Origin: Bradyrhizobium diazoefficiens USDA 110
GTDB taxonomy: Bacteria > Pseudomonadota > Alphaproteobacteria > Rhizobiales > Xanthobacteraceae
Reading direction: 5' to 3'
Length of the DNA: 64,000 nucleotides
Assembly: GCF_000011365.1 (NCBI RefSeq)
Contig: NC_004463.1
Coordinates: 4,884,001-4,948,000 of the forward strand
The notes beneath the pieces were generated by a model. The model saw nothing but the letters and a program-made list of their open reading frames with translations. It made no database searches and was not told the DNA's origin. Shown here piece after piece: positions 7,949 to 16,500 of the stretch (its first letter is position 1; each line of letters begins with the position of its first letter). A program made the position numbers and the translations under genes.

Positions 7949-8967
7949 GCCGCGACGTCGGTGGCGAGCTTGAGCAGGTTCGCGGCGGTCGCGGTCTTGG
8001 CGCCGTAATCCTTCCACGCGGTGTCGCGGGCGATGTCGCGCCACTTTCCGACGGTCGCGGCATCGAGCACCGAGACCTTGGCGCCGGCCTTCTCGTAGAC
8101 CTTTGCGACCTCGACGTCGTCGTCCTGCGCGCCCTTGCGGCCGAAGACTTCGAGCTCGGCGCCAACTGCGAGCAGCACGTCCTGCTGGTTCTTCGGTAGC
8201 TTGTCGAAGATCGCCTTCGACATCATCAAGGGCTCGAGCATGAACCAGTAGGAAGCGCCCGCGCCCGAGGTCAGCGACTTCGCGACCTCTTCGAGCCGGA
8301 ACGAGATCAGGCTGGTGGAGGAGGTGAGAGCGGCGTCGCAGGCGCCGGTCTGCATCGCCGCGTAGATTTCGTTCGAAGGCACCGACAGCACCGAGGCGCC
8401 GGCGGTCTGGAGCACCATGTCCATCTCGCGCGAGCCGCCGCGCACCTTCATGCCTTTGGCGTCTTCAGGCGCGACGATAGGCTTGGAGCGGCTGGCGAGG
8501 CCGCCGGCCTGCCACACCCAGGTGAGCAGGATGATGCCCTTGTCGGCGAGGAAGTCGGAGAGCGCCTTGCCGACCGGCTCCTTCTTCCAGCGCATGCCCT
8601 GGTCGTAGGTGGTGACGAGGCCCGGCATCAGGCCGATATTGGTCTCCGGCAATTCGCCGCCGGCGTAAGGCATCGGATAGAGCGAGATATCGAGCGCGCC
8701 CTTGCGCATCGCGGAGAACTGCGCGTTGGTCTTGATCAGCGAGGAGTTCGGATAGATTTCAGCGGCAATGTCGCCATTGCTGCGCTTGGCGACTTCGGCG
8801 GCGAACATGCGGCAGAGCCGGTCGCGGAAATCGCCCTTGTCGATGGTGCCGCCCGGGAATTGGTGCGAGATCTTCAGCGTGGTCGCGGCATGCGCGGTGC
8901 CAGTGCCGAAGCGGAGAATGGCGGGTGCCGCGACGGCGGTCGCGAGCAGGTGGCGGCGCGTGAGCAT
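7945..8967 (-). CDS. TRAP transporter solute-binding protein (DctP family), system 2
   Basis: 340 aa periplasmic receptor. The signal peptide MLTRRHLLATAVAAPAILRF has a twin-arginine-like start and is cleaved near AHA-ATTLK. Family features are LKISHQFPGGTIDKGDF, FSAMRKGALDIS, DAKGMKVRGGSREMD and QTGACDAALTSS. It is first in a P-Q-M operon with 4-bp overlaps. The ligand cannot be told from sequence. Proximity to the GntR gene across one repeat suggests, without proving, shared control. Confidence 0.93.
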   Translation of the reverse strand: MLTRRHLLATAVAAPAILRFGTGTAHAATTLKISHQFPGGTIDKGDFRDRLCRMFAAEVAKRSNGDIAAEIYPNSSLIKTNAQFSAMRKGALDISLYPMPYAGGELPETNIGLMPGLVTTYDQGMRWKKEPVGKALSDFLADKGIILLTWVWQAGGLASRSKPIVAPEDAKGMKVRGGSREMDMVLQTAGASVLSVPSNEIYAAMQTGACDAALTSSTSLISFRLEEVAKSLTSGAGASYWFMLEPLMMSKAIFDKLPKNQQDVLLAVGAELEVFGRKGAQDDDVEVAKVYEKAGAKVSVLDAATVGKWRDIARDTAWKDYGAKTATAANLLKLATDVAA

Positions 8968-9278
8968 GGTGTGATTCCCTTGGACGGTTCTTGTTTGGTG
9001 TGATTTGGGTCAGGCCTTGTGAGACCGGTGCCTGGGCCCATCCTAGCCGGTCTTTCGCCCGATGTTCTCTCATCTGATAGTTCGAGACCGAATGCCGCGG
9101 CAAGTGTCGGCCGTGCTGCGCTGCACACTTCTGGTCCTCCTAGGCCAGGCGGAACGAGGGACGGCGGCGGCGCGCAGAAATTTATCAGCGACCGCGTAAC
9201 AACGCCGCGTGGCAATCCGTCGAGATTGAATAGCGGCGTCCGTCGCTGACAAACACCATCTCGAAGGGAAGACCAATC
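8968..9278. other. Divergent intergenic region, 311 bp
   Basis: Separates the minus-strand TRAP-2 operon from the plus-strand MXKDX protein and must hold both promoters. I see an AGGGA ribosome-binding site 9 bases before 9279, but no clear palindrome, RNA gene or convincing coding frame. Small open frames here lack ribosome sites. Confidence 0.5.
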
Positions 9279-9533
9279 ATGACCATTCGCACCCGCATCG
9301 CGCTCGGCGTCTCGGTTGCCGCTCTCTCGCTTGGCCTCGCGCTGTCGCCGGCCGCCTTTGCCCAAGACAAGATGGGCGACAAGATGGGCAAGGAGGACGG
9401 CATGATGAAGAAGAACACCATGTCCAAGGACGGCATGAAGAAGGATGCCATGACCAAGGACGACGGCATGAAGAAGGATCACATGTCGAAGGACGGGATG
9501 AAGAAAGACGACGGGATGATGAAGAAGAACTGA
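9279..9533 (+). CDS. Secreted pentapeptide MXKDX-repeat protein
   Basis: 84 aa. Residues 1-29 are a Sec signal peptide (MTIRTRIALGVSVAALSLG, then cleavage at AFA-QD). The mature part is almost wholly built of short units such as DKMGD, GMKKD, TMSKD, AMTKD and HMSKD, matching the MXKDX pentapeptide repeat family. Only a handful of residue types (M, K, D, G, S, T, N, A, E, H) occur. It is periplasmic or secreted with no enzyme domain. The methionine- and aspartate-rich composition suggests soft-metal (copper) binding or buffering, but this is inference. AGGGA upstream supports the start. Confidence 0.88.
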   Translation: MTIRTRIALGVSVAALSLGLALSPAAFAQDKMGDKMGKEDGMMKKNTMSKDGMKKDAMTKDDGMKKDHMSKDGMKKDDGMMKKN

Positions 9534-9586
9534 TCTTCCATCGTCGCGGGAGGCGTTTGCGCAAGGCAGACGCGCGCTCTCGAAAG

Positions 9587-9615
9587 TCCGGAGCGGTCCC
9601 GCGGACCGCCCCGGA
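9587..9615. terminator. Possible hairpin terminator between convergent genes
   Basis: A 13-bp inverted repeat with one mismatch and a 3-base loop (arms TCCGGAGCGGTCC and GGACCGCCCCGGA). It lies between the MXKDX gene and the convergent coiled-coil gene. No U-run follows, so intrinsic termination is uncertain. Confidence 0.4.
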
Positions 9616-9658
9616 GCGATGTCTCAGCGCAAGTTCAACTGAATGTGACTTGTGAACG

Positions 9659-10006
9659 TTACTTGCGCTTGGCCTTGCGGGCGGCGTAACGGGCGTCGCG
9701 CTTGGCCTTCTGTTCGGCCTCGAGCGCAGTCGCTTGGGCGGCCGCTTCCTCGGCCTCACGCGCAAGTCGCGCAGCTTCCGCGGCCTTGGCTTCTTCCTCA
9801 AGGCGCTTCTGCTCGGCCTTTTCCGCCTCGCGCGCAGCCTTTGCCTCGGCGCGCTTGGCCGCGAGCGCCTCACGCTCGGCACGCTTCGCCGCAACCGACG
9901 GATCATCCGGTCCCGGTTGGGATTTGAATTTGTTCAAAAGATTTTTGCGGGCGTCCTGCGCCGCCTTTTGCCGGTCTGCGAAACCTGGTTCCCTGAATCC
10001 ACTCAT
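9659..10006 (-). CDS. Small basic coiled-coil protein (DUF6481-like)
   Basis: 115 aa. The start MSGFREPGFADRQKAAQDA is followed by about 70 residues of Ala/Glu/Lys/Arg heptads (AKRAEREALAAKRAEAKAAR and similar) predicted as one long charged helix, ending in a KRK-rich tail. It resembles small DUF6481-type proteins that I recall in Bradyrhizobium. No function is known to me. There is no signal peptide or membrane segment, so it is cytoplasmic, and the basic tail could bind nucleic acid (speculative). The low-complexity composition makes alternative-frame open frames on the other strand, which I regard as shadows. Confidence 0.72.
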   Translation of the reverse strand: MSGFREPGFADRQKAAQDARKNLLNKFKSQPGPDDPSVAAKRAEREALAAKRAEAKAAREAEKAEQKRLEEEAKAAEAARLAREAEEAAAQATALEAEQKAKRDARYAARKAKRK

Positions 10007-10267
10007 CGACGAGCCTTGTCTTCCTCGCTTTCGACCCTACATCACTGCGTGTTGGTACGTCGGCTGGGCATAGCAGGCGCCACGCGACGCAGATGCGTGT
10101 ACATCGCCGCGCGTCGCAACGCCACCCAAATCGCAGCCGACCAGGTAGACGAAAATCGCCTCCCGACGATCCTCGTAGCCCGGAAAAACTGCCGAATTGT
10201 GATGTCCCTCATAAGGGAGCACGCGGAGCGGCGCCTAGCGTCCGCGCCAACGAGACGGAGCACGGGC

Positions 10268-10504
10268 ATGATGATCTTCCGATTGAGCCTGAAGGCGCTC
10301 GCAATCACCGTCGCTGTCGCCGCCTTGGCCGGCGCCGCGTTCCTGCTCGCCCGTCCGCAGCCGATCGAAAGTGCCGTCCTGGGCGCCGACTGGGAGTGCA
10401 GCCAGACCGCGTTCGTGCTCACGACTTGCCCACCACGCGTCCGTGAGGCGATCCCCGCGGTCGAAACCTCGCGCAAGGATGCGATCCGGGCGACCCGAGG
10501 CTGA
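10268..10504 (+). CDS. Hypothetical small membrane-anchored protein
   Basis: 78 aa from MMIFRLSLKA. One hydrophobic segment (about residues 8-28, LAITVAVAALAGAAFLLA) is followed by a short periplasmic tail with two cysteines (WECSQTAFVLTTC) that could form a disulfide. The frame is open further upstream but runs over 500 bases with no gene-like sequence, so ATG 10268 (or 10271) with GAGCACGGGC upstream is preferred. I do not recognise the family. Confidence 0.6.
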   Translation: MMIFRLSLKALAITVAVAALAGAAFLLARPQPIESAVLGADWECSQTAFVLTTCPPRVREAIPAVETSRKDAIRATRG

Positions 10505-10574
10505 ACCGGAACTTGCGATGTGACGCGTCGCCGCAGAGGTGTTAAAGCTGGCTCGCCCGAGTGATCAGCCGGTC

Positions 10575-10811
10575 ATGACCAAGTCTGAGCCCAATCCCGA
10601 ACCCAAGCCTGAACCGGGTGACGGGCCCAAATCCCCGCCAAGACCTCAATCCGGTGACAATCGCCGCGGCGCGGTCGCCGGCCTGATCATCGCGATCGTG
10701 ATCCTCGGCGTCGGCTGGTGGCTGGCCCGCGATCTCACCGCCGCCAGCAAGATGCAGGACTGCCTGATGTCGGGGCGAAGCAATTGCAACGTGATCGAGC
10801 CGGCCCGCTAG
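10575..10811 (+). CDS. Hypothetical small single-span membrane protein with Pro/Glu-rich N-terminus
   Basis: 78 aa from ATG 10575. Residues 2-25 are a Pro/Glu/Lys-rich soluble stretch (TKSEPNPEPKPEPGDGP). One transmembrane helix follows (about 33-52, AGLIIAIVILGVGWWLA), and the tail ends with two cysteines (MQDCLMSGRSNC). The layout of a disordered cytoplasmic head, one helix and a Cys-containing periplasmic tail echoes the neighbour at 10268. Function is unknown to me. Confidence 0.65.
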   Translation: MTKSEPNPEPKPEPGDGPKSPPRPQSGDNRRGAVAGLIIAIVILGVGWWLARDLTAASKMQDCLMSGRSNCNVIEPAR

Positions 10812-11007
10812 AAGTCCTCCAACGCTGTCCTCTGGAGCTCTTTGGGCCGAAAAATCGCCGTGATCTTAATCATTTGTAACGGGACTTAGCCGATCAGGCA
10901 GGTCAGTTATGTCAGCCGGCATCAGCCCAGCGCGCGGCGAATCGTCTATCGCGCTGGGACCACGGCGATCGGCCACGGCAATCGAAAGAGTAGGGGGGCA
11001 AGCACGC

Positions 11008-11781
11008 ATGAGTGCGTCCAGCAGCAAGAAGATCATCATTCCCTTGGTTTCGGCCATGTCGTTGCTCGCGCTCTCGGCGCAGGCGCAGGAAGCCAGGCCA
11101 CCGAGGGACGCCGGCCAATTTCCGGCAGCGCCAGCTCCGGGCTTACCGTCCCAGAACAATCAGAACATGCGCAAGGGCCCGCCGCCGCAGCAGGCGGCCC
11201 GGCCTGCGCCGCAGCCCGGCGGCCAGCCCCATGCGGGCCCCGGGGCCGGTCCGCACAATGCGGGCGGCCCGCCGCCCGGACGTAACTACGCCAGGGGACC
11301 CGCACCGGCGCGCGACTGGGGCGGACACGCCTATCGCGGCAACGTCGCCTGGGATGGCGGGCGCTGGCGCCACGAGGTCCACAACGGCCGCTCCGGCTGG
11401 TGGTGGGATGTCGGCGGCGTCTGGTACTATTATCCGCAGCGGATGGCCGGTCCGCCCGGCTATATCTCCGAGGAATATTACGACGACGTGCCGGTGGCTT
11501 ACGCCCCGCCGCCGGTTGCCTACGAACCGCCGCCTCCGCCGCCGCCGGCCGATCCCGGCGCGAGCGCGCTTGGCGGCGCCATCGTCGGCGGCGTGCTCGG
11601 CGGTCTGCTCTCGGGCAACGCGACGGGCGCGGCCGCGGGCGCCGTGATCGGCGGCGCCACCGGCGCGATCGCCGGTGCTACGGCTGCCTCGCGTCCCGGC
11701 TACTACCTGGCCGAGGGCAATTGCTACTACCGCTATCCGAGCGGCCAGTATGTGCAGGCCGATCCTCGCGCGTGTTACTGA
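11008..11781 (+). CDS. Secreted proline-rich protein with glycine-zipper domain
   Basis: 257 aa from MSASSSKKII. There is a signal peptide (residues 1 to about 24, ending ALSAQAQE), then a Pro/Gln/Gly-rich region (about 30-105) and a Trp/Tyr-rich segment (HNGRSGWWWDVGGVWYYYPQ). Next come a PPPPPPP run and a glycine-zipper block (SALGGAIVGGVLGGLLSGNA, then AAGAVIGGATGAIAGA), ending with a Cys-containing YYRYPSGQY tail. Glycine zippers insert in or associate with the outer membrane. It is probably an envelope structural protein, exact role unknown. A longer frame begins at 10909, but the signal peptide and the G-run upstream favour 11008. A rho-independent terminator follows at once. Confidence 0.82.
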   Translation: MSASSSKKIIIPLVSAMSLLALSAQAQEARPPRDAGQFPAAPAPGLPSQNNQNMRKGPPPQQAARPAPQPGGQPHAGPGAGPHNAGGPPPGRNYARGPAPARDWGGHAYRGNVAWDGGRWRHEVHNGRSGWWWDVGGVWYYYPQRMAGPPGYISEEYYDDVPVAYAPPPVAYEPPPPPPPADPGASALGGAIVGGVLGGLLSGNATGAAAGAVIGGATGAIAGATAASRPGYYLAEGNCYYRYPSGQYVQADPRACY

Positions 11782-11802
11782 GGGTCCAGGCAGCTCTGAA
11801 AT

Positions 11803-11834
11803 GAAGAGGCGGGCGAAAGCCCGCTTCTTTTTTG
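11803..11834 (+). terminator. Rho-independent terminator
   Basis: A GC stem GCGGGC-GAAA-GCCCGC with a GNRA tetraloop, extended by GAAG/TTCTT pairs and followed by a T-run (TTCTTTTTTG). It begins 21 bases after the glycine-zipper gene stop. Confidence 0.88.
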
Positions 11835-11889
11835 TCCGGGTTTGTCGTCTTGGCTTGGCGCCGCGGCGGAACGACTGATTGCCGCGCGC

Positions 11890-12051
11890 CTACGACACCA
11901 GCCAGGTCATGAACGCCATGAGACCCCAGACCAGGCCCGCGATCCAGGCCAGCATCACGATGCCGATGGTCGCAAGAAAGGTGACGCCGAACGCGTCGGA
12001 CCTTTTTCGCGGTGTGGGGACGTGAGCCTCAGCTGCTGCTTCTCGTGTCAT
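11890..12051 (-). CDS. Small single-span membrane protein, 53 aa
   Basis: Reading the minus strand from ATG at 12051 gives MTREAAAEAHVPTPRKRSDA, then a hydrophobic stretch FGVTFLATIGIVMLAWIAG and LVWGLMAFMTWLVS before TAG. It has a basic N-terminal part, then one long or two short membrane helices, with W-rich interfaces. Codon use is normal for the genome (G/C in third position). It lies between the glycine-zipper terminator and a low-coding stretch. The family is not recognised. Confidence comes from the clean charged-then-hydrophobic pattern. Confidence 0.6.
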   Translation of the reverse strand: MTREAAAEAHVPTPRKRSDAFGVTFLATIGIVMLAWIAGLVWGLMAFMTWLVS

Positions 12052-12347
12052 GACCGCAAGACCACCCGTGCCTTCTCCCGCCTTTGGGAGCGCTGAGATG
12101 TTCTAGCCGAGACGCCGGGCGCAGGCTGTGACGCAATTCACATCCGTCTGAATGATGCCGAGTTTCACGGGTTCGTGCGGTATCTGCGTCGCACGGTCGC
12201 CGTGGGACGCCTTGAAACCACGAGTGCAGTTTCATATCAGATACAATTGAAGCGTGTGGAAAACGCTCACGACAACGCTGATTATCCGCAATCATACGGA
12301 CGAAATTGCCATGCACTTGTCCAGATCGGACGGCTAGAATCCGCCCC

Positions 12348-12500
12348 ATGTGTAACAAGTACGATCCACAGCACGAAGCCGAGGCGGCAATGAAGCGCGC
12401 CGCGGCATCAGAAGGCCCGGACCGGCAACGACTCATCGAGCTCGCCATTGCCTGGCATCAGCTGGCCCGCGACCGGCGCGACGATGAACCGACGGAATAG
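12348..12500 (+). CDS. Small hypothetical helical protein, 50 aa
   Basis: From ATG 12348: MCNKYDPQHEAEAAMKRAAA, then RQRLIELAIAWHQLARDR and an acidic end. The pattern of short amphipathic helices with a central L-A-x-x-W-x-x-L-A motif is one I recognise from numerous tiny Bradyrhizobium proteins of unknown role. It has no signal or membrane segment. The frame is open upstream to 12306, but that adds an unconvincing Cys/Arg-rich start. The about 295 bases before it (12052-12347) are AT-richer and I see no gene there. Confidence 0.6.
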   Translation: MCNKYDPQHEAEAAMKRAAASEGPDRQRLIELAIAWHQLARDRRDDEPTE

Positions 12501-12560
12501 TCGGATCGAGCCGACGACTGCCTGCCGAATCCTTGAGCCTGCGATCCACCGCAAGCGACG

Positions 12561-12851
12561 TTACACGCCGCGATCGATTCCTGCCGGTTTCGACCCGTGC
12601 TCGTAATCCTGGAAGCATGGTCGATCCGCCGAATGGCCGTTCTGGTCGCTCCCGCCCGCCAGCGAACGAACGGCGAAGGCCAGCTGATGCTGGCTCGCCG
12701 CGACGTTCATAATGGAAGCTTGTGCCGCCTCGAGGTGTTTGGCTATCCCGCTGGAGTTCAAGTCCACGCCCGCATCGATCGCCAGAAACGACATTGCGCC
12801 GACGGCAATTCCGGACGCGACAGCCATTCTTGTCCATTCAGATGACGGCAT
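12561..12851 (-). CDS. Hypothetical exported or membrane-anchored protein
   Basis: 96 aa from ATG 12851 (a GTG lies one codon earlier). MPSSEWTRMAVASGIAVGAM with SFLAIDAG could be a signal or anchor helix. The rest (residues 25-96) is a soluble segment with the helical stretch KHLEAAQASIMNVAASQHQL and a single Cys. AAGG lies 8 bases before the start. No family is recognised. Other-frame open frames overlap it, so existence is only moderately supported. Confidence 0.5.
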   Translation of the reverse strand: MPSSEWTRMAVASGIAVGAMSFLAIDAGVDLNSSGIAKHLEAAQASIMNVAASQHQLAFAVRSLAGGSDQNGHSADRPCFQDYEHGSKPAGIDRGV

Positions 12852-13048
12852 CACAAAACCTTCGACACCTTTTCTGCATGCCGGATAGGTAGGATTCTCT
12901 CGCCGCCTGGACAGGCCCGCGCACGCTTTGTTGAAGTGCGCTGGATCTGCAAATCACGCCGCCACGGAGATCGCGGGCCGGGGTAATTTCTGGCTCTCGT
13001 CGGCTCGGCTCAGCCCGAACGAAGCCGATCGGCTCGGAGAGTTAAGAC

Positions 13049-13125
13049 TGGCGATCCCAGCAGGACTCGAACCTGCAACCCGCGGAGTAGAAATCCGCTA
13101 CTCTATCCAGTTGAGCTATGGGACC
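13049..13125 (-). tRNA. tRNA-Arg (anticodon TCT)
   Basis: On the minus strand the 7-bp acceptor GGTCCCA / TGGGATC closes the molecule and an encoded CCA is at 13049-13051. The anticodon stem GCGGA/TCCGC carries loop TTTCTAC, giving anticodon TCT for AGA. The T-arm GCAGG-TTCGAGT-CCTGC is perfect. 77 nt including CCA. Confidence 0.95.
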
Positions 13126-13541
13126 GTCTTGAGGCCGCTCTTGAGCCGGCCTCGGCTACCGTCTGCCGGTCTTCTATCACGCCAAATATGAAAAATCCGC
13201 ACGTCCGCCAAGCCTGAACCGAACCGTTTTCCTCAATGGCGCGACAAAACGGAACGGTGGGGTGTCAGGGTGCCGGGTTGAGCGGCAGCGGACCGGACGA
13301 TGGATCACATCGCCGGGAACGCTGAACAGCTTCCGGGACACGGCCGCCGGTCGACCGGCTAGATATTGCTGCGCCATTAGGACGGCGTGCGCGGCGGTAT
13401 CTTGATCGGTCTCCTCTGGGCCTGCCTTGTCATGGCGAATGCGACGTTTTGCACCTCTGGTTCCATCGCCTTGAGTCCGTCACCTTTCCACGCATTTCAT
13501 GCGACAAGCGGCGTTCGTCCGCGATTTCCGGGAGTCCATCC
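13126..13541. other. Intergenic region between tRNA-Arg and the macroglobulin gene
   Basis: 416 bp with divergent transcription on both sides, so it should hold the tRNA-Arg and macroglobulin promoters. I see no convincing gene. An open frame on the minus strand (13177-13377) lacks protein-like composition. Confidence 0.45.
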
Positions 13542-16500
13542 ATGATCGGTCTTGTTCGCGCCGTCACAATCTGCGCCGCGCTGGCGCTCGGCCTTTCGGC
13601 TGCGCAAGCCGCCGACAAGGCTTTCAAACGCGACGATCTCGCCGATTCCGCGATCAAGCTCGAGGCGCAGATCAAGAGCGAGGCGGGACCTGTCGCCAAG
13701 ACCAACGCGACGCTGCGCACGGATGCTGACGCCGCCTTCCGGCGCAATGATTACCGTGCCGGCCTGTCGGTGCTCGGCCAGATTGCGGCCACGACGCCTG
13801 ACGATGCCGGCAACTGGCTGCGGCTTGCCAAGGTGATCTTCCAGATCTGGCCGAAGAACTCGAGCGAGCAGACGTTCCTGCTGGAGCGCGCCTCGACGGC
13901 GGCCTACATCGCCTATCAGCGCGCCGGCAATCCGGGCGAGGAGGCCGACGCGCTCGCGGTGCTCGGCAAGTCGCTGGCCGAGCGCAAGCTGTGGCGGCCG
14001 GCGCTGGACGCGCTACGGCTGTCGCTCGACATGCGCGAGGTCGCCGACGTCCGCGGCCAATACGAGAAGATGCGCGACGAGCACGGCTTCCGCCTGCTCG
14101 ACTATACCGTCGATTCGGATTCGGCCAGTCCGCGCGCCTGCTTCCAGTTCTCGGAGGAGCTCGCCAAGCGTACCGACTTTGCGCCGTTCCTCGCGCTCGC
14201 GGGCCAGGACAAGCCGGCGCTGTCGGCCGAAGGCAAGCAGCTCTGCGTCGACGGCCTGAAGCACGGCGAGCGCTACAACATCAATCTGCGCGCCGGCCTG
14301 CCGTCGACGGTGAAGGAGGGGCTGCCGAAATCGGCCGAGTTCAACGTCTACGTGCGCGACCGCAAGCCCTTCGTGCGCTTCACCAGCCGCGCCTATGTGC
14401 TGCCCAGGACCGGCCAGCGCGGCATTCCCGTGGTCAGCGTCAACACGCCCGCGGTCAACATCAACGTCTTCCGGATCGGCGACCGCAACCTGATCAACAC
14501 GGTGGTCGACAGCGACTTCCAGAAGACGCTGTCCAAGTATCAGCTCAGCGATCTCGGCGACGAGCGCGGCGTGAAAGTCTGGACCGGCGAGCTCACGACC
14601 GCGATGACGCTGAACCAGGACGTCACCACGGCATTCCCCGTCGACCAGGCGCTGGGCGAGCTCCAGCCGGGCGTCTATGTGATGACCGCCGCGGCCAAGG
14701 GCCCGGGCTCGGACGACGAGTACCAGCTCGCCACGCAGTGGTTCATCGTCTCCGATCTCGGTGTGTCGGCCTATTCCGGCAACGACGGCATCCACGTGTT
14801 CATCAACTCCCTGGCCTCGACCGATCCGGTCGGCAAAGCCGAGGTGCGACTGATCGCGCGCAACAACGAGATCCTGGCCACCCGCAAGACCGACGATTCC
14901 GGCCATGTGCTGTTCGAAGCCGGCCTTGCGCGCGGCGAGGGCGGCCTGTCGCCGGCGATGCTGACGGTGACGGGCGAGAAGGCCGACTATGCCTTCTTGA
15001 GCCTGAAGACCTCGGCCTTCGACCTCAGTGACCGTGGCGTGGCGGGCCGCGTGGTGCCTGTTGGCGCCGATGCCTTCGTCTATGCCGAGCGCGGCGTCTA
15101 CCGCTCCAGCGAGACCGTCTATCTCACCGCGCTCTTGCGCGACGGGCAGGGCAATGCCGTCACCGGCGGGCCGATGACCCTGGTGGTCGAGCGCCCTGAC
15201 GGCGTCGAATACCGCCGCGCCGTACTGTCCGACCAGGGCGCCGGCGGCCGCACGCTGTCCGTGCCGCTCAACTCGGCTGTGCCGACCGGGACCTGGCGAG
15301 TGCGTGCCTTCACCGATCCGAAGGGCTCGTCGGTCGGCGAAACCACCTTCATGGTCGAGGACTATGTCCCCGACCGGATCGAATTCGAGTTGTCCGCCAA
15401 GGACAAGCTGATCAAAGCTAACGCTCCAGTGGAGCTTAAGGCCGACGGTCATTTCCTCTACGGCGCACCCGCCGCGGGTCTCCAGCTCGAAGGCGACATG
15501 CTGATCGCGCCCGCTTCGGAACGTCCGGGTTTTGCCGGCTACCAGTTCGGCGTCGCCGACGAGGAGACCACCTCGAACGAGCGCACGCCGCTTGAGAACC
15601 TGCCCGAGGCCGACGCCAACGGCGTTGCCACCTTCCCGGTGACGCTGGACAAGCAGCCGGCCTCGACCCGCCCGCAGGAGGCGCAGATCTTCGTCCGCAT
15701 GGTCGAGACCGGCGGCCGCGCCGTCGAGCGCAAGCTGGTGCTGCCGGTCGCGCCCGCGAGCGCCCTGATCGGCGTCAAGCCGCTGTTCGGCGACAAGAAC
15801 GTCGCCGAAGGCGACAAGGCCGAGTTCGACGTCGTGTTCGTCTCGCCCGAGGGCAAGACGTTGCCGCGTGACGGCCTGCGCTACGAGCTCCTGAAGATGG
15901 AGTCGCGCTACCAGTGGTATCGCCAGAACAATTACTGGGAGTATGAGCCGGTCAAGTCGACCTCGCGCGTCGCCGACGGCGATCTCACCATCGCCGCCGA
16001 CAAGCCGTCGCGGGTCTCGCTCAGCCCGCGGCCCGGCCGCTACCGGCTCGACGTCAAGTCGAGCGACGCCGACGGCCCGGTGACCTCGGTGCAGTTCGAC
16101 GTCGGCTGGTATTCCGACGGCAGCGCCGATACGCCGGACCTGCTGGAGACCTCGATCGACAAGCCGCAATATGCCTCCGGCGACACCATGACGGTGTCCG
16201 TCAACGTGCGCAGCGCCGGCAAGCTCACCGTCAACGTGCTCGGCGACCGCCTGCTGACGACGCAGACGATCGACGTCAAGGAGGGCACCGCGCAGGTGAA
16301 GCTCCCGGTCGGCAAGGACTGGGGCACCGGCGCCTATGTGGTGGCGACGCTGCGCCGTCCGCTCGATGCCGCCGCCCAGCGCATGCCGGGCCGCGCCATC
16401 GGCCTGAAATGGTTCGGCATCGACAAGCAGACCCGGACGCTGAGTGTGAAGCTGACGCCGCCGGCGCTGATCCGGCCGAACGCGATGTTGAAGATCCCGG

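Noticed and set aside
9279..9533. Tandem-repeat DNA or CRISPR-like array in the MXKDX gene
   Set aside because: The repetition is at codon level in a secreted protein. Units vary and no equal spacers are present. No CRISPR array was seen anywhere in the window.
13177..13377. Minus-strand frame of 66 codons after tRNA-Arg
   Set aside because: No ribosome site and no protein-like pattern.
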